From: Notamacropus eugenii | Lineage: Eukaryota; Chordata; Mammalia; Diprotodontia; Macropodidae | DNA length: 64,000 nt | Assembly (NCBI RefSeq): GCF_028372415.1 | Contig: NC_092872.1 | Coordinates: forward strand, 549,069,205-549,133,204 | Reading direction: 5' to 3' | Shown here: in pieces, positions 43,160-54,985 of the stretch | Layout of the letters: each line of letters begins with the position of its first letter | Numbering within the stretch: position 1 is the first letter of the stretch | Notes under the pieces: model-generated | Seen by the model: only the letters and a program-made list of their open reading frames with translations | What the model was told of the DNA's origin: nothing | The model's database searches: none | Program-made: the position numbers and the translations under genes

Positions 43160-45778
43160 TAAGACTTTGTGGAGCAATGGAAAAAGCTTTGGATCTGGAG
43201 TCAGAAGACCTGGGTTTCACTAATTCCCAGAACAAATTATCTATGTATCTATAGACCTAGGCCCCCTTCACCAGGTATCTATTGGAAATTTTTAACAGGA
43301 TGTCCCCAAAATAGTTCAAACACAATATGTCCAAAACAAAACTTAGTATCTTTTCCCCAAATTCCCCACCCCTTCCTTCCTTTTCTATTTCAGCATCATC
43401 ATTTTTTTTTCAGTTAGGTTCCATCTCCATGATATCTCCCTCTCCATCTCCAAGACATGTTTAACTCTTTTTAATCATAGTTCAAGTCTTTGTCATCTTT
43501 TCCCTGGACTATTGAAATAGCCCCTCTGACTAAATTTAAATTAAATGAGATAATATTTGTGAAGTGCTTAACACAGTGACTGACAAATAGTAGATACATA
43601 AGTAAATATACACTTGTATAGCAATTTTGTTTATATTTGTATGTAACTTGTTTAGCAAGTTTCTTTGATAAAAGCCTCATTTCTCACACATGTAGAGAAC
43701 TGAGTCAAATGTTTGTAACTGGTATTCCTACCTCTTATATCTCTCCTCTCCAACAAAGCTTCCTCCACAGGCTATAAAATACCTAGTACTTTCTTCTTCT
43801 TTTTTCTGTTTAATGTTTTGTTTTCTCCCAATTATATGTAAAAATAATTTTAATGTTTTTTTAATTTTTGAGTTCCAGATTTTTTCCCCTCTCCCTCCCC
43901 CCTCATTGAGAAGGCAAGCAATTTGATGTACATTATATATGTGAAGTCATATAAAACATATTTCCATATTAGTTATTTTGTGAAAGGAAACACAGACCAA
44001 AAAACTCCAAGAAAAATAAAGTTAAAAAATATGCTTGGTCTGCATTCAGACTCCATTAGTTCTTTCTCTGGAGAGGGATAGCATTTTCAATTATAAGTCC
44101 TTTGGAATTATCTTGGATCATTGTGTTGTGAGAATAACAAAATCATTTACAGTTGATCATTGTACAATATTGCTTTTGCTATGTAAAATGTTCTCCTGGT
44201 TCTGCTCACTCTACTTTGTATCAGTTCATGTAAGTCTTTCCAGGCTTTTCTGAGAGCCTCCTGCTTATCATTTCTTATAGCACAATAATATCCTTTCACG
44301 ATCATATACCACAATTTGTTCAGCCATTCCTCAAATAATGGGTTTTCCCTCAGTTTCCAATTCTTTGCCACCAGTAAAAGAACTGCTATAAATATTTTTG
44401 TATACATAGCCCTTTTCTTTTTTGACTTTTATCTCTTTGGGATATAGACCTAGTAGGGGTATTGCTGGGTCAAAAAGTATGTGTGGTTTTATAACCCCTT
44501 GGGCATAGATCCAATTTGCTCTCCAGAGTGGTTGAATCATTTCACAACTCTACCAGTCATGCATTAGGATCTCAACTTTCCCATATTCTCTCCAACATGC
44601 TATTTTCCTTTTCCATTATATTAGCCAGTCCGATAGGTAGTGATGTAGTATCTCAGAGTTATTTCAATTTGCATTTCTCTAATCAATAGTGCTTTAGAGC
44701 ATTTTTTTTTCATATAACTATAGATAGTTTTGATTACTTTGTCTGAAAACTGCCTGTTCATAGCCTTTGGCCATTTATAAACTAGGGAATGGCTCTTATT
44801 TTTATAAATTTGACTCGGTTCTCTACATATTTAAGAAATTAGGCCTTTATTACAGAAACTTGCTATACAAATTTTTCACAGTTATGATTCCTAACTGTAT
44901 ATCCTTTCATCTTATTTTCCCCCATTTATACCACTTTCTCCTTTCACCCTGTCAGTACTAAAAAAGTGTTTTGCTTTTGACTACTGCTTCCCCCAATCTG
45001 CCTTCTCTTCTATCAGCCTCTCCCCTTCTCTTATCCCTTTCCTCCCTTACTTTCCTGTAGTGTAAGAGAGATTTCTATGCCCAACTGAGTCTATGTATGT
45101 TACTACCTCCTTAAGCCAATTTTGATGAGAGTAAGATTCACGCACTTCCTTCCCCTATAACCTCCCCCTATCTTCTCCTCCACTGTAAAAGCTCTTTTAT
45201 GCCTCTTTTCTGTGAGATAATTTATCCCATTGCACTTCTCCCTTTCCCCTTCCTAATGTTCCCAAAGTACAGATCTCACCAGGTTATTATTTGTTGAAGA
45301 AACTCCAGTGGCTTCCAAATCTTTCTAGAACAAAATATGAATTCTTTTCTTGGCTTAACACCACTTTATTACACATTAACCACAAGTATATTGGACTACT
45401 TTATTGCACATTCACCACAAGTGTATTGGACATAGCTCTTTCACTGTCTCTCTATTCTAACCATATTAGACTATTTGATGTTCCTCAAACATGTTTTATC
45501 TGCTCTCTTTATGCTTTTGCACAGGATGCTCCTCATGCCTAAAATGCACTTGCTCCTCACTTCTGCCTGTAGAATCTCTCACTTCTTCAAGGCTTTCTTC
45601 AAGTGCTTCCTCCTACTGGAGACTTATCCTACTCTCCCTACTTGCTAGTGCTCTCCTCCTTATACCTTCCCTCAATTATTCATCTGTATTTGTGTCATCT
45701 CTCTCCCGCCCCCCCCTCAAGAGAATATAAGGTCCTTGGGGACAGAGATGCTTTCATTTTTGTCTGGGTATCCCCAGA
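43160..45778 (+). mobile_element. L2 LINE (sense), split by an L1
   Basis: Sense L2 at 43270-43525 (ATATGTCCAAAACAAAACTT, CTGGACTATTGAAATAGCCC) and 45276-45778 (AACTCCAGTGGCTTCCAAAT, CCTCAAACATGTTTTATCTG, TTTGCACAGGATGCTCCTCA, GGTCCTTGGGGACAGAGATG). Between lie a MIR 3' piece (43526-43605), a scrap resembling L1 ORF2 (43665-43710), and the antisense L1 at 43797-45275. A MIR head sits at 43160-43225. Confidence 0.7.
43797..45275 (-). mobile_element. L1 with most of ORF2 missing
   Basis: From right to left on the minus strand: purine-rich sequence like the post-ORF1 region of the half-L1 (45275-44861; compare 14300-14640), then an abrupt jump at about 44860 into the last part of ORF2 (ATAAAGGCCTAATTTCT, then the TKIFIAVLLLVAKNWKL and YCAIRNDKQEALRKAWKD frames), then the L1 3'UTR and a T-rich end at 43797. 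The endonuclease and RT regions are absent. Either an internally deleted copy or two adjacent fragments. Confidence 0.65.
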
Positions 45779-45779
45779 A

Positions 45780-46870
45780 AAACATGTACTTCTGCTTCAC
45801 TGACTATACTAAAGCATTTGACTGTGTGGATCATGACAAAATGTGACAAGACCTCAAAGAGGTGGGAGTACTAGATCATCTTACTTGTCTCTTGAGGAAC
45901 CTATATTCAGGCCAAGAAACAACTGTTAGACCCAAACATAGAACAATTGATTGGTTTAAGATTGGAAAAGGACTACAACAAGGCTGTACATCATCACCTT
46001 ATTTATTTAACTTATATGTAGAGTATATCATATGAAATGCCAGATTGGATGAATCAAAAGCTGGAATTAAGGCTGCTGGGAGAAATATCAATAATCTCAA
46101 ATATGCAGAGGATAACACTTTAATGGTAGAAATAGAAGAGGAATTAAGAAGTTTCTTGATGAGGGTGAAAGAGGAGAGTTAAAAGCTGGCTTGAAGCTTA
46201 ACATAAAAAAAAACTAAGATCTTGGCAACTGATTCTATCAATTCCTGGCAAATATATAGAGGGAGAAAAAATGAAAGCAGTGTCAGATGGATATTGCTGG
46301 GCTCAAAGATCACTGTAGACAGCAGCTGCAGCTATGAAATGAAAAGACATTTACTCCTTGGAAGGGAAAGTATGGCAAGTCTGGATAGCATACTAAAAAG
46401 CAGAGATATCACCTTGCCAACAAAGGTCCATATAGTCAAAACTACGGTTTTTCCAGTAGCAATGTAGGTATGTGAGAAATGGATTATAAGGAAAACTGAG
46501 TACTGCAGAATCAATGCTTTTGAATTGTGCTAAAGAAGACTTTTGAGAGTTCCTTGTACAGCAGGGAAATCAAATAAATCAATACTCAGGGCAACTAACT
46601 CAGACCGTTCTTTGTAAGGTCAAATACTGAAGCTTACTTTATCCACATAAAAAGAAAATGGGACTCATTGGAAAAGATCCTGATATTGGGAAAGATTGAT
46701 GACAAAAAGAGAAGAGGATGACACAGGATGAGATGAATAGATACTGTCATGGAAGCAATTAACATGAGTTTGGAGAGACTTTGAGACTTAGTAGAGGATA
46801 CTATGGTATACCATGGTCCCTGGGAAATAGGGATCAAAGCAATATGAAATTTACATGATTATCAGAGGAT
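45780..46870 (+). mobile_element. BovB/RTE LINE, 5'-truncated
   Basis: RT of the BovB type: FTDYTKAFDCVDHDK at 45798, GKGLQQGCTSSPYLFNLY-like frame near 45965, the YADD position read as YAEDNTLMVE near 46105, then LGSKITVDSSCSYEMKRH, LLLGRESMASLDSILKSR and DITLPTKVHIVKTTVFPV (46280-46460). Broken by stops and shifts, and the second catalytic Asp region is altered. BovB is known in marsupials as well as ruminants and squamates. Confidence 0.88.
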
Positions 46871-48689
46871 GAGCTCATCTGGAGGGTGAATGCAAAGGAT
46901 TGTTGTTATGTCAAACTCAGGACATAGCTTGCTTGATGGATCTTAACTCTGGAAAAACAGGGTGTCTCCTAATATCTTGACAAAGTGTTGGACTAAGTCA
47001 GAGATTCTTAAACGAGGGCCTGTTATCTTGTTTTTTTAAAGAATATTTTGCTAATTATTGTCAATTATGACAATATCTCACATAATTATTGTGTTGCTTT
47101 GAGCAGCACCAGGCATTCTCTGAGCTTGGACAAGCTTGGACAAGTACCCATGTTCCAGTCATGAAACCCTGCTATGAATCAACCTTGTCTCACTGTTGAT
47201 ATTACCCCTCTTTGTCAGGGCTATAGCTCACTGCATATCCATTGGTATAAATGTTGAGATCTCCCCACACTGCCTCAGGCTCCCCAACTAAGGATAGGGT
47301 CCCAGCACATGTATCCTAGCTTACAAGCCATTTCCCTCACTTTGAAATTAAACTTCAGCTTGATTCCTGATTCTCCTGTCTCTAGCCTGCTCTGTTTGGC
47401 TACAGCCATCTAAAGGTTAGAGGCTGTTTCAATCTGGTTGACATTAATTGGTGTCAGAAGTGGGATTGGTTATGGAACCAGGCAATCAGACTCTCCAGTA
47501 CCAGCAGGAATGGACTAGGTGTCACTGAAGATTTATTTCTTTGTAATCCGACCCCTGCTCATCTTATAAGACCTCTGCCCTAGTCCCTGTTCCAATCATC
47601 TAAGTTCCTACTTTGGTCGAGCTTACCATTCTTTGTGAGGAAAATTTCAGGGCATTCCAGTGACTCAAATCATCTTAGATCACTCTGGTAATCATATCCT
47701 TTCTTAAACTGCACACCTCTGTTAATTGGCCTCTCTGTGTACCTCTGCTATTTTTAAACTGCATGTTTCTGTAAAACTGCAACTGCATGCCTCTCCTGTT
47801 TTTAAACTGCATGACTCTGTAAAATTAGAATTGTAACTGCATACTTTGTTAAAATTCTCCTTTTTTTATGTTTTATTGTTTTGTCTGTGTCTGTGTATTT
47901 GTAAAATGTAAAATGTCTGTGTCATGTTTGTGTTGTGAGCTAGATTCTGTTACCTTGAAAGATTTAAAATGCAGTCAGCTAGATAAACTTCAAAGGGCTA
48001 TAGTCAAAGAGTTTAGAATACTGGAAAAGATTAATGAGCTTTCTTCCTTGAAACAGTTGTTCCAGTAAGCAGAACTCTCACTTTAAGCTTTCCAAGAGAG
48101 ATTAGGTTATAAGGGAGGAAAATGCAAGATATTTTTTTACTGTTATTTCAGCTTTGATTATGCTGGAATTACAGAAATTAAGTCAAATAATCAAAGTTTA
48201 TAGAACTGCTAAAAACATCTTAGCATATTTTAGAGGTTTGAAACTTTATCATTTTTAAGATTGCATGGGAGAATTTCTGAGATTTTGGGTAATTCTAGGA
48301 ACTCACTCCCTTCTGAAGTATCTTAGAAAGTTTTGAGGTACCACTCTGTAGAATTTGTTTTAAGGAAAAATAAGATTTAAATTCTAAAAGGTTTAAAAGT
48401 AAATGGCAAGATTAATAGCCTCATTGTTCTAAGGAAATGAAGAAAGATAAATAGTTTGGAAGTACCCCAGTGAAGAAAGGAGAAAAAAATAGGTAAACAG
48501 TTTGCATCTTATAGATACCTCTTGTTAACCCTTCTTTGACTATGAAAAGAGAAATGATTGTTTAAACCAAAGACCTCTTGTAACTTCCCCAGGTCAGAGA
48601 CCTCTCTATTTCCTTGTGAACCTCTCTCATTTCAGATCAGATTTCCAAATAAAGGTAGTGGAAAAAAATGCTGAAAAAGTGGAGGGAAA

Positions 48690-48895
48690 CTTGAATTACA
48701 TTCTGGTCGCAGAAATTTACTAGCTGTGTAATCTAAAGTGAGTTACATTATCTCTGTTTGTTCTAGTTTCTTGATCTGTAAAGAGAAAAATAATAATGGT
48801 ATGTACATCTTAGGGTTGTTGTGGGGTTCAAAAGGATGTAATGATTATAAAGTGCTTAACACAGTGACTGGCATATGCTAAGCACGACATTATTA
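48690..48895 (+). mobile_element. MIR-type SINE inside the LTR element
   Basis: GCAGAAATTTACTAGCTGTG, CTTGATCTGTAAAGAG, TTAGGGTTGTTGTGGGG and AGTGCTTAACACAGTGACTG follow the MIR order through to its 3' end. Confidence 0.65.
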
Positions 48896-51533
48896 TGTTT
48901 TTTAATTGAATGTTATTGTTCAATACCTGACAACTCTAAAAAGGTTTTATAATGCCAAAGATAATAAGATCAATGATTTTTATATGTGATAATTTGGAAA
49001 TGTAATTGATGTCATCTGAAGTTTTGTTTCAAGTTTTAAGTACATGATGTTGTTTGTGTTATTATTATATTTCTAAATTCTCTTATGTTGTGAAATTTGA
49101 GAGACCATTATAGCAAAAATGCTTCAAGACAAAACAACTTTTTAATTTGAATGCTATTGAACATGAATTAAGCTTTTAAAAGGATGTGTTAAAAATAGGT
49201 ATTTGAAAAATATTAAATATTTAATGAGGCATATTTTGTTATAAAGTAGATAACAATAATAACAAGTTTACTATAATATTGAATTTTCATTTGAAATTCT
49301 AGATCATAAAGATGTAGCTTCAACATATTAATGACAAGTCAACTATCAGGTATTTGCTGTATGTCTGAAACCCCAAAATATGGGCAATTTTAATTTACAA
49401 GTAAAGGATAAATGATATGTTAAGTATTAGGGAAACATCAGAAAAGATATTCAAAGCCTAAATTTTGGTTAGTGAAATTTTTCTATTTAAGGTAAAAATT
49501 CCTAGGACTGTAATTTATTATTGTTTTTGGTTTTTATTATAGGGATAATTGTCTATATTGTCATGAATCCAATAGTAGGAAATGGTATATGTTGCAGTCT
49601 GGAAACTACTAAAGGTGGATGTCTGTACCTGGGGAAAGTTTTGGAGATGCCTTTGGCTTGGTCTAGGTAAGATCCTCCTCACTCTATTCTCCCATCGTGC
49701 TGTTTCCTTTCTGAAAAGGAAATTTCCCACCTGGTTAATCCTGAGCTTTGCTTTGGATACCCTGTGACTACATGATATGACTAATGACTGGAGTCAAATA
49801 AAGCTAAGGGAATTTTTCTGTTTGTTATGGAATATAATATTGTTATGGAATATGGCAATATATGGCATTGTTATAACTATATCCCTCTTTTTCCTTTTAT
49901 AGCAAGTTTCTATAATCAAGAAATTTTGTAAGTATAATGCTACATCTATTAAATAGTAGATTGATACTGGAACATCTCTGAGTTACTATAATAGGATGAA
50001 AGTATGAACATCTTACAATTTTAACCTGTATTTTTGGCCAAATTATAATACAGAGATGATATCCTCCTAAGGGGGAAATAATTAGACAAGAATAAGACAG
50101 AGATATAAAAAGTTTTCTAAATAAATGGAATGGTAAATTTTGAGAAAAGCAACAGAATTAGACTAGTTTCTCTAAGAACTATATACATATGTATATGATT
50201 GGCTTCCAAATTCTTTTATCATGAAAATTCAGTATTTGAGTATGTTTTAATAATAAGTTTTCAAAATTAGGTTAAGGATTTATTAAGGATTAAGGAAGTT
50301 ACACATAAATTGTGTTGATAATGATAAAGAAAATGAAATTATTTCCTCATTTTAAGGTATCTGTGTGATAATCTTAAATGGTATAAGAGTTCCTTTTGTA
50401 GTTGGACTCATACATTTTTTACAGATTTTTATATCAGGTGCAGGATTTAAATAAGGATAGGAATAGCAAATGGTATATATACAGAAGTTCTCTGAAGTTG
50501 CAGAATTATCTAGGAACCCCAAGATTTGGAACCAGAAAAGCAAAGCTCCCTTTAGAGCTGTCCTGAGAATAAAGCCTGTTGTCCAAGAAAAGATATCTAG
50601 TGACCAGACAACTACATAAGACATTTGAGATATGTGCTCATTAAATGGATATTGAGAATGGGATACTAGGATACAAGGAGATAGTGTCAGTTAATATTGT
50701 TAATTGTTTTGGTCTTTTGTTTCAACATGTTTATGTTTAAGCTTTCTTGGTTACCTTAGTGACATGTAAATCTCCCTTTTCAGAGCTAGTCCATTGTGAG
50801 CTCTCTAAATAGTTTGATCTGTACCTGACTTAATGTAATTATGCACTGATAATGAATTTATGAAAAACCTTATTGCATTGTTCGCAACTAGCCCTGCATG
50901 GCTGGAAAACTGGATCTCTAGGTGCTATTTAGAGATCCTTAATCATGGACCTAGGTTATACTGACCAGAAACCCAGATACAAAGATTGATACAAGGAGTT
51001 TTCTTACAGTTGTCAACTCTACCAGGTGCTTCTGACTACTCTCACAGCTATCAAACATGTGGATATATACTCCTGGATCATCTGAAGAAAGCCCCTGCTC
51101 TTGAGTGAATGACAGAACCCTCCAGGGACTTCAATGTTTGTATAGTACAGACCCAGAAGCAGCTGACATCCAAATGATACAACTGTTCCAAGATTCTGGA
51201 CAAGGGCTAAGTATGCTGTACTAGCTTTTTCTCCTCTTCCCCTTTCCTATGTGCTCAGGCACCAAGGCCTTGATTTAAACAAGTGTTGGCATTTTCTCTC
51301 TCCATATTCTTGGCCTCTCTCTCTTTTCTGATGGCAAGCAAACAATGGCTAGCAATGATGCCTGGGACACATTTCCCCAATAGGTCCCTCTAAGAAACTG
51401 ACCTCCCAGGATAAAAAAGCTCATTCTGGCCCAACTAACTTCCGGGGCATTTTAGCTTATCCCTGCCTCTCCTTTATTAGCCATAGCATTAGGTGTTCTT
51501 TCAGACTCCCTCCCTTTGGCCTTAAGGGGGAAA

Positions 51534-52025
51534 TGTTATTAGGCTAGGAGACACACTGTTTTCCAGAGCTAAGACCCAGTAAGCAAACTGTACTCTGAAC
51601 TTGGCATAACAACAATCCTTTGCACTCACCCTCTGGATGATCTCACCATCTGGCAAAATCCCATATAATTATGCATTGCTTTGGCCAACTCCAAGTGTTC
51701 TCTGAGCTTTAACAAGTTAGGACAAGTACCCATGTTCCAGTTATGAAGCCCTGTGATGAATCAAACTTGTCTCATTACTACTGTTATGCCTCTTTGTCAG
51801 GGTTACAGCTCACTACATAGCTATTAGTATAAGTATTGACATCTTCCTACACTGCCTTAGGTCCCTCTACTAGGGATGGGGCCCTGGCACATGTGTCCTT
51901 GCTTGCAAGCCATTTCCCTCACTATGAAATTAAACTTCTGCTTGATTCCTGACTCTCCTGTCTCTAGTCTGCTCTGTTCAGCTTCAGCCACCCACAGATT
52001 AGAGGCTGGTTCAATCTGCTTGACA
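51534..52025 (+). mobile_element. 3' LTR of the ERVL-like element
   Basis: Begins TGTTATTAGGCTAGG after the purine tract, holds a polyadenylation-like region (TATGAAATTAAACTTC) and ends CTGCTTGACA. Matches the left LTR from about CATATAATTATGCATTGC onward. Confidence 0.7.
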
Positions 52026-52489
52026 TGTACTTAAATATAATGGTTTCCTTTATAATCCTATGCATTTGATCTTATGTATTTAAGAACATTATTTTGAGAG
52101 GGGTCCTCCCAGCTTCACTAGACTACCAATGTGGTCTATGATGCACAAAAAAGGGTAAGAACACCTAAACTAGATAGATAGATGAACCTGATAGAACTCT
52201 AAGGTTCCTTCTGGTTATCTTATGACATCTATTAAGACTTTATTAAAGAATTCAGTGAAATGGGGTTCTTTGAAACATAGTTCCATTATGGATAGAAGGA
52301 AGTTGTGCAAATTTTACAAATCTTTTCCCTGATATCAACAAGGTCTCCCATCCCTCTTTAGCCCTCTTTCCCCCAATTCTCTCTAGTATCCCCACTGCTA
52401 GGGCTAGCTCTTTACTGATAACTATGGGATTGCAAGTAGGAAAAGGGTATTGTGAAATACCATATTTCATTATTCTAAGACCAGTTCTG

Positions 52490-52720
52490 TGTAATATAGA
52501 TTTATAGGACTTAGAGCTGGAAGAGAATTTAGAGGTTAATTAGTCCAACATTATTATCCCTTCTCCCTATTTTACAGATGAGAAAACTGATGCCTGGAGA
52601 GGTTAAAGTGATGCACTAGTGGTCATACAGGTAGAAAGGAGATTTGAACCCAGGTAAGGAAACTAAGTTCTGAACATGTCTTTTAACTTTCAATTCAGTG
52701 TTTTATTATTATGCCATTTT
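52490..52720 (-). mobile_element. MIR-type SINE
   Basis: GACTTAGAGCTGGAAGAGAA, TATTTTACAGATGAGAAAAC, GAGATTTGAACCCAGGTAAG: antisense. 52730-53370 to the right shows nothing recognised. Confidence 0.6.
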
Positions 52721-53378
52721 GCCTCTGTAAGCCCTCCTTTGTCTAAGGGCTTTATTTTGCCTGAGACTATTCTTCTAATTTTCTCTGTCTCCTCCTATTC
52801 CCTATCCTCCCCCTCTCCCACCCCATTCTGAAGTTTGAATTGGCCTGAACTTACTTAGACAAACTCTATACCAACCATTCATTTGTCAGCTTCACATTCA
52901 TCTATTATTCCTAAAACATCAACCACTTGTCCCTATGACACTTTGCCCCATGGCCTCAGTCCAAACCATAGTACTAATCATTCCATTCTATCTGCCATTG
53001 AGAGTGTTCTACTTTGGCTGGAGGCTCCTAGAGGGGCCTCTCAATGGTGGCAGTCAATCTGGGTGGGGTGAAGACCCACCCTTGTTGTGGTGCTGTAAAT
53101 ATTCTTGGGGAGAGAAGAACAGTCAGCTTTTGTGAGGCCTGTTCGTGCTTTCCTCCTGAGATTCTCTCTCACCAAAGTAGGGAAGAGGCAAAACTAGTCC
53201 TTTAAAATCTTCTCCAAACATGAGAACAATAACCTGAGTCTTTGTGTACCTGCCGAAGGATTAGGAGCCTGGATTAGGGTCAGCCTTGCTTGAGTTAAGT
53301 CATGCCACTCAAGCTCCTTAGAAAGACTTGGTTTACCAGAGTGGTTGGTAAGGAATTCTACTGAGGAACCAAAAGAAG

Positions 53379-53688
53379 GCTTTTCTTTTTTTTTTTTTTA
53401 ATTTTTTATTGTTATTTTTCTTTTTATAAATTTAATTAATTTTGTTTTAGTTTTCAACATTCACTTCCCTAAGTTTTAAATTTTCTCTTCTTCTCTGCCC
53501 TCCCTCCTCCCCAAGACAGCATGCAAACTGATATAGGCTCTACATACACATTTTTATTAAAAATATTTTCACATTAGTCATGTTGTATAGAAGAATTAGA
53601 ATGAATGGGAGGAACCATGAGAAAGAAAAAACAAAACAAAACAAAAAAAAGAGAGCAAATAGTATGCCTCAATCTAGCAAGCTTTTCT
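53379..53688 (-). mobile_element. L1 3' end, 300 bp
   Basis: T-run, AGTTTTCAACATTCACTTCC, CACATTAGTCATGTTGTATA, AGAATGAATGGGAGGAACCA; flanked by GCTTTTCT at 53379-53386 and 53681-53688, a likely 8-bp duplication. Severely 5'-truncated. Confidence 0.75.
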
Positions 53689-53834
53689 GTTACTAATTTT
53701 CTGTCTTCTATATTTGTACCATGTAAGACCTTAATATACTGAATGTCATCTGGAGCCTTTAGGGCAGTGTAAAACCATTGCTTTACTTGTTTTTTTTCAG
53801 ATCTTTCTATTTAATTCACTTTTTCTTTCATATA

Positions 53835-54290
53835 TGCATATATATATACATATTTGTATGTGGGTGTGTATGTATGTATCTGTTTGCTTGTGTGTGTGTG
53901 TGTGTATGTGTGTGTGTTTGTTGTTCAGTTGTTTTTCAGCTGTATCCAATTTTTTGTGACCCCATTTGGGGTTTTCTTGGCAGAGATACTGGAGTGGTTG
54001 GCCATTTCTTTCTTCAGCTAACTTTACAAATGAGGAAACTGAGGGACACAGTGTTAAGTGACTTGCCCAGGGTTACACAACTAGGAAGTGGCAGAGACAG
54101 AATTTGAATTTAGGAAGATGAGTCTTCCTGACTCCAGACCCAGCACTCCAAGCCCAGCACTTAGCTGCCCCATGTGTGTACATGTATACATATACACATA
54201 TGTACATTCACATGTACATGTGCATACACATACATATATACATGCATACATACATTCATGTATGTGTGTACACACACACATACACTATTA
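53835..54290. repeat. TG/TA tracts on both sides of a SINE
   Basis: Alternating TG/TA repeats at 53835-53922 and TA/CA/TG repeats at 54172-54290, separated exactly by the SINE at 53926-54172. Confidence 0.8.
53926..54172 (-). mobile_element. tRNA-headed SINE, full length
   Basis: Antisense copy from reverse tail TTGTTCAGTTGTTTTTCAGC and TTTGTGACCCCATTTGGGGT through TTAAGTGACTTGCCCAGGG to GCACTTAGCTGCCCC, the reversed tRNA-like head. Confidence 0.82.
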
Positions 54291-54294
54291 AACT

Positions 54295-54400
54295 GTGAAC
54301 TCTATGAAGACAAGGTATGGTTTTTGTCTTTCTTTATATCCTCAGTGCTTAGCACAGTGCCTGGCACATAGTACATGTTTAATAAATATTTGTTCAAAGA
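54295..54400 (+). mobile_element. L2 3' terminus
   Basis: TTAAACTGTGAACTCTATGA, CTCAGTGCTTAGCACAGTGC, CTGGCACATAGTACATG and TTTAATAAATATTTGTTC. Confidence 0.8.
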
Positions 54401-54985
54401 AAATCTTCAAAGAAGAGATATTAGAAGACCCTTTCACTCCATTCCTTCACAGAGGTGTGAGGCCCACAAGTGTTGCATGTGGCACATATTTTCAAATTTT
54501 TTTAATGTATTGATTAGTTATGTTGATTCTTTTTCTTTTGTCTTCAAAAAATACAGTTGTCTCCCTGGGGGGAAGACGGAGAGAGATACTAGGGAAAACT
54601 ATGTGATATAAAAAATAAAATATCTCAATAAAATTTTTTTCAAATTAAAAAAATTTTTGTTAATTTTACTTTATACTTATTATTTTTTTTACATGACTTT
54701 ATATTTCTTGATATATCCCCTTACTACACATTCAATCCTCTCCAATAACAAAATAGGTAAGAAAAGCTGACGGACAATATAAACATGTCTGTCAGCATCC
54801 ATAGTCCTTCACTTCTCTACCAACAAGAGGGAAGTATGCCATCACCTGTTCATGGGACCAATCCTGGCTTCCTTCTAAATTCAGTTCAAATCTCATTTAA
54901 TCTGAGTCTGATTGCTTTTACAATGCTGCTTTCCTTTACATCCCTGGAATATTGTTTTCTTGGTTCTACTTACTTTGCTGTCAAG

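Larger units (their letters stand above)
47067..52025 (+). mobile_element. ERVL-like LTR element, fossil
   Basis: Two related LTRs (about 47067-47443 and 51534-52025), both ending TTGACA, roughly 80-85% alike by eye over 330 bases. The first is followed by GGTGTCAGAAGTGGGATT (47450), a leucine-tRNA-type primer-binding site as in ERVL. A purine tract AAGGGGGAAA precedes the second LTR. The 4-kb interior is AT-rich with no recognisable gag, pol or env frame and carries a later MIR-type SINE (48690-48895). Old, probably tens of millions of years, and broken or non-autonomous. Confidence 0.7.
46997..52168. mobile_element. Old hAT-like element split by an LTR element
   Basis: Left part 46997-47066 starts AGTCAGAGATTCTTAAAC; right part 52026-52168 ends AAAAAAGGGTAAGAACACCTA. 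The ends are an imperfect inverted repeat (TTCTTAAAC / GGTAAGAA), and the right part (TTTCCTTTATAATCCTATGC, GAGAGGGGTCC) follows an old mammalian non-autonomous DNA-transposon pattern. Possible decayed 8-bp duplication (GACTAAGT / AACTAGAT). Family name not resolved. Confidence 0.5.

Noticed and set aside
54081-54371. Three overlapping frames rich in His, Thr and Cys
   Set aside because: They span the SINE and TG/CA repeats.
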